DNA from: Nitrospira sp.
GTDB taxonomy: Bacteria; Nitrospirota; Nitrospiria; Nitrospirales; Nitrospiraceae
Direction of reading: 5' to 3'
Assembly (NCBI GenBank): GCA_019636835.1
Contig: JAHBWU010000007.1
Location: 1-64,000, forward strand
DNA: 64,000 nt
Shown here piece by piece: positions 18,260 to 27,215 of the stretch (the stretch's first letter is position 1; every line of letters begins with the position of its first letter). A model generated the notes under the pieces. That model ran no database searches and was not told the DNA's origin. It saw only the letters and a list, made by a program, of their open reading frames with translations. The position numbers and the translations under genes are program-made.

Positions 18260-18979
18260 CTACCGACCAGGGAAAACCACCATTGACTCACTCGGTACCA
18301 CGAGGGTATCACCGGGCTTCAGTTCGAAATTATCACTGATTCCGCTGCGAAGCACGATATCGTCGTAGCTCGCGGTCAATCGCTTTTGCCCTGGCGCAGT
18401 TTCTGTAAACCGGAATATGACAATCTGATTTCTCGCCGCAGTCTCCTTAAACCCACCTGCAATGGTAATTCCCTGCAGGAGCGTCGTTTTGCTCTTTAGC
18501 GGATATTTGCCAGGATGTGCAACTTCACCAAGCAGGAAGATATTGGAGCTATTGACTTCTTTCAAAGTCACGGCGACGACGGGATTTTGGACATATTCCT
18601 TCAGTTTATTCGTCATTTCCTCAGCCAATTGGGTGGGCGTTTTACCTACGGCCACTACGTCACGAATGATCGGCATTGAAATTCGCCCGTCAGGACGCAC
18701 CTGCACCTGCTTCGACAGATCCGGATTCCTCCATACGGTGATGTCCAGCACATCTTCTGCACCGATCACATATTCACTACCGACCGCATTCGAGAGCTTA
18801 TCCATCATCACCTGACTAATTGCTTTCTCAGTCTGCGCTGTCGCAGCAGGCAATACTGAGGTATCTGTCGGTGATTTACCTGCGCCGGGTGGCTTCGGCA
18901 AACTCGAATCACAGAATCCGGAGACCGAGCTGAAACCTAAGGATATTAAGACCATTCCAATGCATAGGGTGCGCTTCAT
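18260..18979 (-). CDS. short OPX polysaccharide export protein, second paralogue
   Basis: A 239-residue paralogue of the adjacent OPX protein, sharing VLDITVWRNPDLSKQVQV, RPDGRISMPIIRDVV and FLLGEVAHPGKYPL. It has a signal peptide, but the residue before the first mature Cys is Phe (SGFC). A lipobox is therefore doubtful and the protein may be soluble in the periplasm. It also has a longer Pro/Ala-rich linker after the signal. AAGGAG lies eight bases before the ATG. No Wzc-type co-polymerase is present, consistent with an ABC-type system. Confidence 0.87.
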   Translation of the reverse strand: MKRTLCIGMVLISLGFSSVSGFCDSSLPKPPGAGKSPTDTSVLPAATAQTEKAISQVMMDKLSNAVGSEYVIGAEDVLDITVWRNPDLSKQVQVRPDGRISMPIIRDVVAVGKTPTQLAEEMTNKLKEYVQNPVVAVTLKEVNSSNIFLLGEVAHPGKYPLKSKTTLLQGITIAGGFKETAARNQIVIFRFTETAPGQKRLTASYDDIVLRSGISDNFELKPGDTLVVPSESMVVFPGR

Positions 18980-19122
18980 GAATTTTGCTCCTTCTTTGCT
19001 TTAAGCACCCACCTCGTCGCTTTCATGACACTACTCGACTTTCCCATTTGAATCAACATCGCATCAACTTCATGTCTGCAGATACACTGTTCCAGAGGCA
19101 AGCGTTGCTGCCGATCCAAAGG

Positions 19123-20046
19123 CTACCGTGTGGCCTTTACTGAGGGAAGCACGGTAAACTCTACCACAGGATGCGGATTGATGCCCCGAACAGCCTCCAG
19201 ATATCGCTGCTGGACCGCACTGAGGATTGGCGACTTCTCGGACAGCTGGTATTCATCAATCGTGGTAACTAATGTGACCTCATGAAGCGTGCCGCAGACG
19301 CCAAGTTCATCGGCGACAAGGAGTTCGGTTCGATCTATAGGACGGCGACAGAATTTAATACCGAGAGATTGAGCAAGAGCTTCCACGATATCGAGCGTGA
19401 TGCTTTCGAGGGCACCTTCCGTGGCGGGCGGAGTTACTATGGTATCGTTCCGCACCATGAGGATGCATGAGGCTGTCGCCTCGGCAACCCGTCCCGACTG
19501 ATTGAGCAACACCATATCTTCATAACCCCTTGGCCTCCCTTCGAGACGCGCCAAGAGGGATACTTGATAATTGCTGCCGGTTTTGATTCGAGCCGGCAAT
19601 GCGGTATCGCTGCTTCTTCGCCATGTGCTCACTCCGATTCTGATCGACCGCGGAATGACTTTATCCTGATGATAGGCAGTGAGAACAAGATCCGCAACCG
19701 TATCCTCGCCCCAATGACCTTCCGTTACAAACAAAGTGGTCCGCACCCACATGTCTCGATCCCCGGTAGACAGTGTGCCGATCAATTGATCGATGGCTTC
19801 ACAATAGTTTTCGAAGCTGTACCTACATGGGATATGGAGCAGGATGGCGGACCGTTTAAGGCGATCATAGTGCTGTCGCATCATGATGATTTTGAACTGT
19901 CCATCCGGTTGCCAGTATCCTTTAAGCCCTTCGAATACATTTCGCCCACGTGTGATCGCCTCACATCCGATGTGAAGCGTTGCTTGATCCCAGGGAACAA
20001 GCTTCCCGTTCATATATGCGAATGCGGGCCTCTGCAATTGTGCCAC
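19123..20046 (-). CDS. class IV aminotransferase (IlvE-like)
   Basis: A 307-residue PLP enzyme of the branched-chain/D-amino-acid aminotransferase fold. The N-terminus is FAYMNGKLVPWDQATLHIG, the PLP lysine lies in PARIKTGSNYQ near residue 158, and the cofactor-binding VAEATASCILMV follows. The GTG start has AGGAGG five bases upstream. Ordinary IlvE acts on leucine, isoleucine and valine. Its place inside a polysaccharide operon suggests a specialised amino donor or acceptor, but a housekeeping role cannot be excluded. Confidence 0.85.
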   Translation of the reverse strand: MAQLQRPAFAYMNGKLVPWDQATLHIGCEAITRGRNVFEGLKGYWQPDGQFKIIMMRQHYDRLKRSAILLHIPCRYSFENYCEAIDQLIGTLSTGDRDMWVRTTLFVTEGHWGEDTVADLVLTAYHQDKVIPRSIRIGVSTWRRSSDTALPARIKTGSNYQVSLLARLEGRPRGYEDMVLLNQSGRVAEATASCILMVRNDTIVTPPATEGALESITLDIVEALAQSLGIKFCRRPIDRTELLVADELGVCGTLHEVTLVTTIDEYQLSEKSPILSAVQQRYLEAVRGINPHPVVEFTVLPSVKATR

Positions 20047-20084
20047 ATCTTCCTCCTCTAGAATTATGCTGGATACGGCCTCGG

Positions 20085-20906
20085 TTAATAGGGAACGAAC
20101 CTTTGAGCTACGGAAAGTGCTTGAGGAGTTCCGATATCGATATAGCGCCCCGTTGGGAATGTCACGCCCTCAACTTTAAGCTTGGCTCGCACCGCCGCGC
20201 CAAGCACCGCTCCGACCGGGATATCTCCCTGCGGATCGATCCTGCGATTTCTAATCAGTTCTGCATACTGTCCCTTTCTTACTCGGCGCAAGAACTGATG
20301 CAAAAACTCCGTAAATACCGGCGTCCACACGGCACATAGCCAGGCGTATTTCAAACGAGTCACTCTCGGTTTTAAATGAACGGATCGGACGCGAAGACGC
20401 GCATCGAAGTCAATCATGTCCATCGCCTTGGTATCATGAGCCGGGAAAAGCGCTAGCACGACATCCGTCGTTCGACGATCCAACTGCGTAAGTAGTTTGA
20501 TGAACACGTCGCTTGGCCGAAACAAAATATCCGGAAAACCAAAGGCGACGATCTTGTCCTTCACGAACGAGTACGCTCGGTCGATTGTGTCTGGCGGCCC
20601 GCTGGAGCCTTCAATCACCACATAAGCCAGATCCATATCTAGCCTTTGTCCATCACCCCAGTACGCCGGGATATCCCATTTGCCATCCCGAATGATGATA
20701 TAGCCTTTATGAATACCGGCTTCGCGGAAGCGTTCCAAAAGATAGTGGCTGGCAACCTTGGGACTCCTTTCCTTACCCGTTGGATCCCTATCGAATCCAA
20801 TGGGGAGTAATTCCTTACTGCATGGGAGCGGTGCCAAGCGCCGAGAACGACCTGCTGCAGGGATGACTGCAACTACATCACCTCTGTGAGCGTCCCTGGT
20901 TCTCAT
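20085..20906 (-). CDS. sugar nucleotidyltransferase-like protein
   Basis: A nucleotidyltransferase-fold protein of about 274 residues. DVVAVIPAAGRSRRLAPLP is the Gly-rich nucleotide loop, followed by SKELLPIGFD, and AFGFPDILFRPSDVF supplies the metal-binding Asp region. It resembles glucose-1-phosphate thymidylyltransferases but lacks a recognisable specificity signature. I chose the ATG at 20906 because a longer frame would overlap the upstream oxygenase gene by almost 100 bases; no strong Shine-Dalgarno supports either. The product nucleotide-sugar is unknown. Confidence 0.75.
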   Translation of the reverse strand: MRTRDAHRGDVVAVIPAAGRSRRLAPLPCSKELLPIGFDRDPTGKERSPKVASHYLLERFREAGIHKGYIIIRDGKWDIPAYWGDGQRLDMDLAYVVIEGSSGPPDTIDRAYSFVKDKIVAFGFPDILFRPSDVFIKLLTQLDRRTTDVVLALFPAHDTKAMDMIDFDARLRVRSVHLKPRVTRLKYAWLCAVWTPVFTEFLHQFLRRVRKGQYAELIRNRRIDPQGDIPVGAVLGAAVRAKLKVEGVTFPTGRYIDIGTPQALSVAQRFVPY

Positions 20907-20928
20907 GTAAAGTTGATGTGATATAGCA

Positions 20929-21861
20929 TCAGCGGTCCTGTTTCTCCTCTGTTGTATACACAAGCTTCCCCCCACTAACTGTTTCGTCATCGTAGAGCGC
21001 AACAAGCTCATCGGGAATGTGTGCAAGGTCGGTTGCTCGAAGGTAGTCTCTCATCGTAGTCCCGGTGCATTCTTCATCCGTCCGAGAAGCACCCCTCTTC
21101 GAGGCTACATCATCAAGATGGACTACGCGAAAATCGATGCTAAACCTAGTCTTTCCCGAGGTATTGGGCACACTGGAGTGCATCTGGGCTCCTGAAAACA
21201 AAATGATGCCTCCAGCCGGCACAATGAGGCGAATCTGAGGATCGAGCACAATCGATTCGGTCGGCTTCGGCAGCGGCCTGGGATCTTCTTTTAGGAACCT
21301 GGCGACATGCGCTCCCCGATTTTGTTGATTCCAGACATAGTAATTATACCCCTTGGAGCTGTTCTTTACCGGCACGTTCCAATACTGCGGGTGGAAGGCC
21401 ATGGCATTGTTCGACTGGATATCATAGATCGGAATCCACCAATTGATCTGACAAGGAGGCGCGGAATACCACGTATCTCGATGTGGATGCCAGGCATAAG
21501 CAATTCCCGTCGTGAGATAATTATCGCTGGTGGAGCTTCGCATCTTCGGCACATCAAAATATGTCTTGTCAAGATCACAGCCCATCTCAGCAAAAATGTT
21601 GCCCATGAGCGCTTTCGATTCGGAATGATGGATAAAATTTGGTTTCAGCTTCCCAAGGAGGTCGGCGTACTGCTCAACGGAAAGATGGCGCTGAGCTGAC
21701 TCCGGATCATAAGGGGCAAAGGTCTCCTCGATCAATTTCCTGGCAAATTCGATAAACGCGAGAGTACTCCTCCTCGGGGAATATACAAGCAGCTGACCTT
21801 GATATAACTCTTCGCGACGTCGTTCGTCCGAGAATGGAGGGTCATAATAAACGGTGTTCAT
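20929..21861 (-). CDS. 2OG-Fe(II) oxygenase, phytanoyl-CoA dioxygenase-like
   Basis: About 310 residues with the double-stranded beta-helix iron motif: HPHRDTWYS supplies the His-x-Asp pair near residues 127-130. The distal metal His and the 2-oxoglutarate-binding Arg lie in SVPNTSGKTRFSIDFR. The ATG at 21861 has GGAG eight bases upstream. It should hydroxylate or desaturate a small substrate using oxygen and 2-oxoglutarate. Lying between a DUF4910 protein and a nucleotidyltransferase, it may act on a sugar or on an acyl or amino decoration; the substrate is unknown. Confidence 0.78.
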   Translation of the reverse strand: MNTVYYDPPFSDERRREELYQGQLLVYSPRRSTLAFIEFARKLIEETFAPYDPESAQRHLSVEQYADLLGKLKPNFIHHSESKALMGNIFAEMGCDLDKTYFDVPKMRSSTSDNYLTTGIAYAWHPHRDTWYSAPPCQINWWIPIYDIQSNNAMAFHPQYWNVPVKNSSKGYNYYVWNQQNRGAHVARFLKEDPRPLPKPTESIVLDPQIRLIVPAGGIILFSGAQMHSSVPNTSGKTRFSIDFRVVHLDDVASKRGASRTDEECTGTTMRDYLRATDLAHIPDELVALYDDETVSGGKLVYTTEEKQDR

Positions 21862-21874
21862 GATCACTTCTCCA

Positions 21875-23203
21875 TTAAGTGTTTCTCGGCCTCTGACATT
21901 CTTTCAATAGTCCAACCTCCAGGAGCGCTTCGGCAGCGGATTGAATTTTGCCGAACGGAAGATCGGCACGTTCCGCAATATCAAGTAGTGTATGGCGTCC
22001 ATCGGATGCGTTCAAGACCCAGAAGAGCGCCAATTCAGTCCATTGCTTTTCTTGTTGACCGGCAACGGCGCGATAGAGCCCCCGCCGCCCCAATTGCGGT
22101 TCGCATTTTTGGTTTTGATTCATGTACATACGATTTCCTTCTAAGAGCTCCCACACCTCTAGGCATTGGGCGTACGACTGTACAAGAGAGTCCGTCTTCA
22201 CAAAATCCAGATTGTCTGCAGAGGAGTGATACTCTGGATATTGGCCATGTGGGGCCCGCATGAAACATCCGACAGGCAGATCAAATCCCGGAGAACAATA
22301 CTGCCGCTCATCATACCCATAAGGGAAAAAGTCGATGATGGTATAGGTCTTTCCTGAATGCCTCAGCACATGCGCCACCGCCCGGTCGATCTCCGCATTG
22401 CCCTGACGACTTTTTTTGTAGGTGATGTTCCCCGCATCGCCTACCCCGGTCAAAACAAGCCCGTGTTTAATGCGAGACACCGTCTGTTCATTCAGAGCCA
22501 GCCAGGTAATTGACCCAATTGTTCCTGGAATGAAGAGAAAGCGGTAAGAATATCGTCTTTGGCGTGTAGCCATGGTTTCTGCCAGCTTCACGGCCACCGT
22601 AATACCCGACAAATTGTCGTTGCACATAGAAGGATGGCACACATGGCATGAGACCAGAATTTCATCAGAAATTTCACCCGGCACATAGAACTCGCCATAA
22701 GTAAGCGAGCCAGGTTGAAGACTCGAATCGATGACAACATCGTACTCGTCATTGGGTAGTCGTTCGAGATCCGTGTGTCGAAGACAAAACCCCCAATTCT
22801 CCTTGTAATAGGAGGTTCGATAAGGAATCCACTCGGGATGGTCAGGCAGCGTGAATAAATGGGGTCTGAGCTCCGCCAACGGCATCTTTTTCCTGACGGG
22901 TGAACTGTAGCTCATCAGATGTAGATTGTGAGCTTTGAAATCAACTACTCGTTTCCCTTCCTGGTTCATGATGTAGGCGTCGGACACATTCCACTCCTGT
23001 GGAACCGTCCAATCAAACACCTTGGTTCCGCTAGGAACCTCGTGCATTTCAAGCGGAATACGCTTTTGGATCGCTCGAAGGGTTTCCCTGACACCCTCGC
23101 CGGTAATACTCCGGCAGATCGGATAAAGCTCCGCCATGAAGTTATATATCTCTTTGCCCAGATCTTCACCGCTCGATGCCTCTTTGGGGCTGGCTAATGT
23201 CAT
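21875..23203 (-). CDS. DUF4910 aminopeptidase-like protein with C-terminal winged helix
   Basis: About 442 residues. The middle is a zinc-aminopeptidase-like fold with CHVCHPSMCNDNLSGITVA (metal-binding His, Asp and neighbours) and YDERQYCSPGFDLPVG. The first 100 residues (FMAELYPICRSITGEGVRET) form the companion domain usual for DUF4910 proteins. The last 80 residues look like a winged-helix domain (DGRHTLLDIAERADLPFGKI). The start at 23203 gives an ATGA overlap with the upstream gene. Such proteins recur in sugar-biosynthesis clusters, but I know of no established reaction. Confidence 0.8.
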   Translation of the reverse strand: MTLASPKEASSGEDLGKEIYNFMAELYPICRSITGEGVRETLRAIQKRIPLEMHEVPSGTKVFDWTVPQEWNVSDAYIMNQEGKRVVDFKAHNLHLMSYSSPVRKKMPLAELRPHLFTLPDHPEWIPYRTSYYKENWGFCLRHTDLERLPNDEYDVVIDSSLQPGSLTYGEFYVPGEISDEILVSCHVCHPSMCNDNLSGITVAVKLAETMATRQRRYSYRFLFIPGTIGSITWLALNEQTVSRIKHGLVLTGVGDAGNITYKKSRQGNAEIDRAVAHVLRHSGKTYTIIDFFPYGYDERQYCSPGFDLPVGCFMRAPHGQYPEYHSSADNLDFVKTDSLVQSYAQCLEVWELLEGNRMYMNQNQKCEPQLGRRGLYRAVAGQQEKQWTELALFWVLNASDGRHTLLDIAERADLPFGKIQSAAEALLEVGLLKECQRPRNT

Positions 23204-23748
23204 GATGGCAATGCGCTGTTCTTGATAAATGTTGGCCATGTGCGATCCTTCTCCGACATGACCAAAATAGGTGCAGGCCAGGCAATCTTGAAGATAGGAT
23301 CATCCCATCGAAATCCTCGAGCGCTAGCAGGTACATGGAACTCCGACATGTAGTACAACACTTCGCTATTTTGTTCGAGGGTGAGGTACCCATGGGCACA
23401 ACATTTCGGAATATAGACAGCCCGTCGATTGTCTGCTGAGAGCGTTATGCCGACATGCTGACAATACGTCGGCGATGCAGGTCGTAAGTCGACGATGACA
23501 TCGTAAATGGCTCCCGCCGTGCAACGAACCAACTTCGCTTCTTCATTTGGAGCGGATTGATAGTGAAGCCCCCGCATAGTGCCTTTCTGGGTGCTTACGG
23601 AAACGCTTGACTGCAGCCACGTGATCGGAAGCCCATGAGTCTCGAACTCCCGTTGGCACCAAGTTCTCATAAACATTCCCCGGTCGTCTCGTACCGGCTC
23701 AGTGTCAAGAAGGAATACACCCTTGAGGACGGTTTCTGTGAAAATCAT
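23200..23748 (-). CDS. dTDP-4-dehydrorhamnose 3,5-epimerase-like (RfbC family)
   Basis: A 182-residue cupin-fold epimerase. The catalytic-His motif MRGLHYQ is near residues 58-64, and VDLRPASPTYCQHVG and IPKCCAHGYLTL follow. It probably epimerises a 4-keto-6-deoxy sugar nucleotide. No RmlA, RmlB or RmlD is present, and its neighbours are a cytidylyltransferase, a C-methyltransferase and an SDR. The substrate is therefore more likely a CDP-sugar than dTDP-rhamnose precursors. It has ATGA overlaps at both ends. Confidence 0.85.
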   Translation of the reverse strand: MIFTETVLKGVFLLDTEPVRDDRGMFMRTWCQREFETHGLPITWLQSSVSVSTQKGTMRGLHYQSAPNEEAKLVRCTAGAIYDVIVDLRPASPTYCQHVGITLSADNRRAVYIPKCCAHGYLTLEQNSEVLYYMSEFHVPASARGFRWDDPIFKIAWPAPILVMSEKDRTWPTFIKNSALPS

Positions 23749-24980
23749 GAATGCACTTGCACTTCAGGAATCGGAACGACAAACTTCCCTCCCCACTCCC
23801 GAATGTAGCTCATTTGCTGCATCACTTCCTCCCGAATGTTCCAGGGCAGAATCAGGAGATAGTCAGGGTGTGTTTCACGAACTCGTTCCGGCTCATAAAT
23901 CGGGATGTGCACGCCGGGCAGACAATGCCCTTGCTTATGTGGACTCCGATCTACCGTGTAGTCAATAAGGTCCGTACGAACTCCGCAATAGTTGAGCAAC
24001 GTATTGCCCTTTGCAGGAGCCCCATAACCTACAACGTGCTTACCCTCTTGTTTCGCAGAAATGAGAAAGGACAGCAACTTTCTCTTCGTCGCCTCAACTT
24101 GTAGACCAAACGACAGGTAGTGATTCAGCTGACCAAATCCTGCGGTTGCTTCTCTCGATTTCAGTTCCTTTGCCCGCGCCTCAATAGGCTTGGAAGTATC
24201 GTCATCGTGGCAAGCATAGATTCGCAGGGACCCACCATGAGTCGATAGCTCCTCTACGTCAAACAGTTTCATTCCATGACGAGCAAACACCTGCTCGACC
24301 GCTAAGAAAGAAAAATAGGAAAAATGCTCGTGATAGATGGTATCAAATTGATTCTGTTGCATCAGCTGAAGCAGATGAGGAAATTCCATGGTGATCAGTC
24401 CCCTCGGCTTCAGCAGCACCTTGAGCCCATTCACGAAATCATTCAGATCCGGGACATGGGCCAGCACGTTATTCCCAATAATCAGATCAGCAACCCACCC
24501 GTCAGCAGCTAAATCCAGAGCTGTCTTCTCTCCGAAAAAGGCTACCTTCGTATGAATCCCCTTCTTCTTCGCCACCTCAGCTATATTGGAGGCAGGCTCG
24601 ACTCCCAGCACAGGGACGCCCCGCGATACGAAGTTCTGCAAAAGATATCCGTCATTGCTGGCGATCTCCACTACTTTGGAGCTGCGATCCAATCTGAATC
24701 GACCCACGATCATGTCAACATAGGCACTTGCGTGTGCCAGCCAAGAGTCTGAAAATGATGAAAAATATGCGTAATCCGAAAAAATATCGTGCGGCGTTGA
24801 GAATTGCTGCAGCTGAACCAACAAACACTTCTCGCAAACATATACATGCAATGGATAGAAGGGCTCCATGCGATTCAGATGATCTGGCTTAATGTAGGAA
24901 TTGGCCAATGGAGACATGCCAAGATCGACGAACGTACGCTCAAGAGTCGCACCGCAAGACCGACACCCTGATTGCCCCAT
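23745..24980 (-). CDS. sugar C-methyltransferase with zinc-binding N-terminus
   Basis: About 411 residues in three parts. The first is a Zn-ribbon-like N-terminus (CRSCGATLERTF, then CEKCLLVQLQ). The second is a SAM-binding domain with VVEIASNDGYLLQNF near residue 100. The third is the C-terminal domain of NDP-hexose C-methyltransferases (GYGAPAKGNTLLNYCG). The family methylates a carbon of 4-keto-deoxysugar nucleotides to give branched sugars. The ATG at 24980 has AGGAGG about ten bases upstream, preferable to a TTG at 25004. Confidence 0.87.
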   Translation of the reverse strand: MGQSGCRSCGATLERTFVDLGMSPLANSYIKPDHLNRMEPFYPLHVYVCEKCLLVQLQQFSTPHDIFSDYAYFSSFSDSWLAHASAYVDMIVGRFRLDRSSKVVEIASNDGYLLQNFVSRGVPVLGVEPASNIAEVAKKKGIHTKVAFFGEKTALDLAADGWVADLIIGNNVLAHVPDLNDFVNGLKVLLKPRGLITMEFPHLLQLMQQNQFDTIYHEHFSYFSFLAVEQVFARHGMKLFDVEELSTHGGSLRIYACHDDDTSKPIEARAKELKSREATAGFGQLNHYLSFGLQVEATKRKLLSFLISAKQEGKHVVGYGAPAKGNTLLNYCGVRTDLIDYTVDRSPHKQGHCLPGVHIPIYEPERVRETHPDYLLILPWNIREEVMQQMSYIREWGGKFVVPIPEVQVHS

Positions 24981-25053
24981 ACAGATATTTCCTCCTCCTG
25001 GCAAATGGATGATCCGCCGTGGTCAACACCAGATACGACAACCGACCCCACCC

Positions 25054-26112
25054 TCAAGCATTGCTTCGCTCTTTCCATACAAGGTCGTCTGTCAACTGCC
25101 CTCTCTCTCGCAATCGTTTTAACGCCACCAGCCGTATCAACTCACCTGTCCGGAACTCTTGGTCGCGAAACTGCATGGCCATGAGTCCATCACGAAGATC
25201 CTTCACAGCACTCTGAAGGTCAACCATAGGGAGAAATCCTTGCGCCAGCTTAGTGAACTTATCAAAATTTACCCGATATGAGCGTTTATCTGGTTGCGCA
25301 TCTTTATTGATCGAAACCTCGACATCCGGCACAAGATGGGCTACGGCGACCGCCAAATCCTTTACCTGATAATTCCATGCGTCGCTTCCCACGTTTATTG
25401 TTAAAAAGGATCCACCATCTCGACGGTCTCGCTGCACAGCCCAATCGATTGCTCTCGCCATATCTTTGACGTGAATCAAGGGGCGCCATGGTGTCCCATC
25501 ACTCAGGATATTGATGCGCTTTGACACAAGCGCGCCAGCCACAAAATCATTCAACACCAGATCCAATCGCAGTCGATCACTCATGCCGCATGCTGTTGCA
25601 AACCGGAGGCAAGTTGCTGTGAAAGCTTCCGATGTAAGTGATGCCAGGTCTTGCTCAGTTTGAACTTTCGATTTGGCATAGGCCGTAAGAGGATTCAAAG
25701 CATCCTCTTCTCGGCGGGGGCCACCTTCGGCAAATCCATACACACTGCAGCTCGATGCGAACACAAACCTTTTAATGCCTGCTCGTTTTGCTTTCTCAGC
25801 AAGATCGATGCTCGCTTGATGGTTTATATCGAGCGTAACCTTTTCAAAAGTGGCGCCCATAGGATCGTTTGAGATGGCACACAGATGTACGATAGCGTCA
25901 ACTCCTTGCAAGATCTGCTCAGGAACATGTCGGATATCCCCGAAATATTGATGATCAGCTAGACTTTCAGGGAGTCGGGGAGCACCCGTTAAACAATGTG
26001 CAAAGTAACCCATATCGTAGCCGATGAGCCTTGCTTGAGGATGGGATTCTCGCAAACGGCGCAGTACTAATGGACCGACATAGCCCATGTTGCCTGTAAC
26101 TAGAATCTTCAT
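25054..26112 (-). CDS. NAD-dependent sugar epimerase/dehydratase (extended SDR)
   Basis: A 352-residue SDR. The cofactor loop is VTGNMGYVGPLV at the N-terminus, the catalytic Ser and Tyr-x3-Lys lie in ASSCSVYG and YAKSK, and PWRPLIHVKDMARAI is the substrate-domain signature. It probably epimerises, reduces or dehydrates the CDP-sugar made by the next gene upstream. No separate CDP-glucose 4,6-dehydratase is visible in the window, so this protein may supply that step or the ketoreduction. Confidence 0.85.
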   Translation of the reverse strand: MKILVTGNMGYVGPLVLRRLRESHPQARLIGYDMGYFAHCLTGAPRLPESLADHQYFGDIRHVPEQILQGVDAIVHLCAISNDPMGATFEKVTLDINHQASIDLAEKAKRAGIKRFVFASSCSVYGFAEGGPRREEDALNPLTAYAKSKVQTEQDLASLTSEAFTATCLRFATACGMSDRLRLDLVLNDFVAGALVSKRINILSDGTPWRPLIHVKDMARAIDWAVQRDRRDGGSFLTINVGSDAWNYQVKDLAVAVAHLVPDVEVSINKDAQPDKRSYRVNFDKFTKLAQGFLPMVDLQSAVKDLRDGLMAMQFRDQEFRTGELIRLVALKRLRERGQLTDDLVWKERSNA

Positions 26113-26165
26113 ACCCTACCCCCAGATTTAATTTGCCACGGATACAGCTTAGCGCAAGTAAACAA

Positions 26166-26184
26166 TCACCGGAATGCCCGGTGA
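26166..26184 (-). terminator. possible weak intrinsic terminator
   Basis: A perfect seven-base-pair hairpin (TCACCGG/CCGGTGA, five-base loop), followed on the minus strand by TTGTTTACTT. The U-tract is poor. It lies in the 238-bp gap between the cytidylyltransferase and the SDR gene, so an antitermination complex would have to read through it for the locus to be one unit. Confidence 0.3.
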
Positions 26185-26350
26185 GACAGCATTCACCGCA
26201 GGTGTCGAATGTTAGACGCCTTTAAGACTAAATTGACCCTAAGTTTTCCCTTCCCGGTATAACTGCAGCGGGGAGCCCCAGACTTTCTCAGTCCTTTCCA
26301 ACTGTGACAATGTTGGATGAAAGAATAGGAAACCGTCGGGAATAGTACTT

Positions 26351-27124
26351 TTACCATATCTTCCAAGGAGCCTTCGACGACTGCCATAGCTCCTCTAAAT
26401 AATTCTTCTCTTTCAGCGTATCCATGCAGGACCAGAAATGATCATGTCGATAGCCCATCAATTGATTCTCTTTCGTGAGCTGCTGGATCGGATCCCCCTC
26501 CCACACTGTCTCATCACCCTTAATGTAATCAATGGCCTTATACTCAAGAACATAGAAACCGCCATTGATCCATCCTTCCTCGCCATGAGGTTTTTCTTTG
26601 AAGTCGACGATGTGATCGTGGTCGAACACAAGCCGTCCGAATCTAGATGGAGGCAAGACTGACGTCACCGTGGCTAACTTTCCATGAGACTTGTGGAATT
26701 TAATTGTGGCTTGAATGTCCACGTCTGAGACTCCATCTCCATACGTAAACAGAAACGTTTCGTTCTCGCCTATCCATTTCTTCAGCTGTTTAAGCCGACC
26801 GCCCGTCTGAGTGTGCAAACCGGTATCGACGAGATGCACCTTCCAGTCTTCATGCTGTTTCCCGTCATGAATCGTAGTCTTTCCACTCCCAAGGTCGACC
26901 GAAATATCGTTGTTGGAAGCATAGAAGTTGAGGAAATAGTCCTTGATCATTTCTCCTTTGTAGCCAAGACCGATAACAAATTCCTTTATCCCGTGAGCAG
27001 CATAAATCTTCATGATGTGCCACAGAATCGGTTTTCCACCGATTTCTACCATGGGTTTCGGCCGTAGGGTGGTCTCTTCGGATAGTCGAGTTCCCCAGCC
27101 TCCTGCAAGAATTACTGCCTTCAT
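26351..27124 (-). CDS. rfbF: glucose-1-phosphate cytidylyltransferase
   Basis: About 257 residues, highly typical of RfbF: MKAVILAGGWGTRLSEETTL, RPKPMVEIGGKPILWHIM, YGDGVSDVDIQATIKFH and the closing FWSCMDTLKEKNYLEELW. It makes CDP-glucose from CTP and glucose-1-phosphate, the entry to CDP-deoxysugars. The ATG at 27124 is eight bases after AGGAGG; the ATG two codons earlier would be too close. It is the first biosynthetic gene after the antiterminator. Confidence 0.93.
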   Translation of the reverse strand: MKAVILAGGWGTRLSEETTLRPKPMVEIGGKPILWHIMKIYAAHGIKEFVIGLGYKGEMIKDYFLNFYASNNDISVDLGSGKTTIHDGKQHEDWKVHLVDTGLHTQTGGRLKQLKKWIGENETFLFTYGDGVSDVDIQATIKFHKSHGKLATVTSVLPPSRFGRLVFDHDHIVDFKEKPHGEEGWINGGFYVLEYKAIDYIKGDETVWEGDPIQQLTKENQLMGYRHDHFWSCMDTLKEKNYLEELWQSSKAPWKIW

Positions 27125-27215
27125 ACTCATGTCCTCCTTGCGTCAGGCTTCAATACTTGGAAGGAATCCCCGTCGAAAGCCTTAAGAAAGAATCGATGAT
27201 CAGAGTCTGCGGAGT

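Noticed and set aside
19123-20046. Naming the class IV aminotransferase ilvE
   Set aside because: The fold is clear, but the context is a glycan locus and class IV enzymes differ widely in substrate. The name would overstate certainty.
26193-26387. 64-codon frame running into the cytidylyltransferase end
   Set aside because: It overlaps the conserved C-terminus of the cytidylyltransferase in another frame, has no recognisable domain, and the gap holds a hairpin instead.
20085-27124. dTDP-rhamnose pathway
   Set aside because: Only an RfbC-like epimerase is present. RmlA, RmlB and RmlD are missing, and the cytidylyltransferase points to CDP-sugars.
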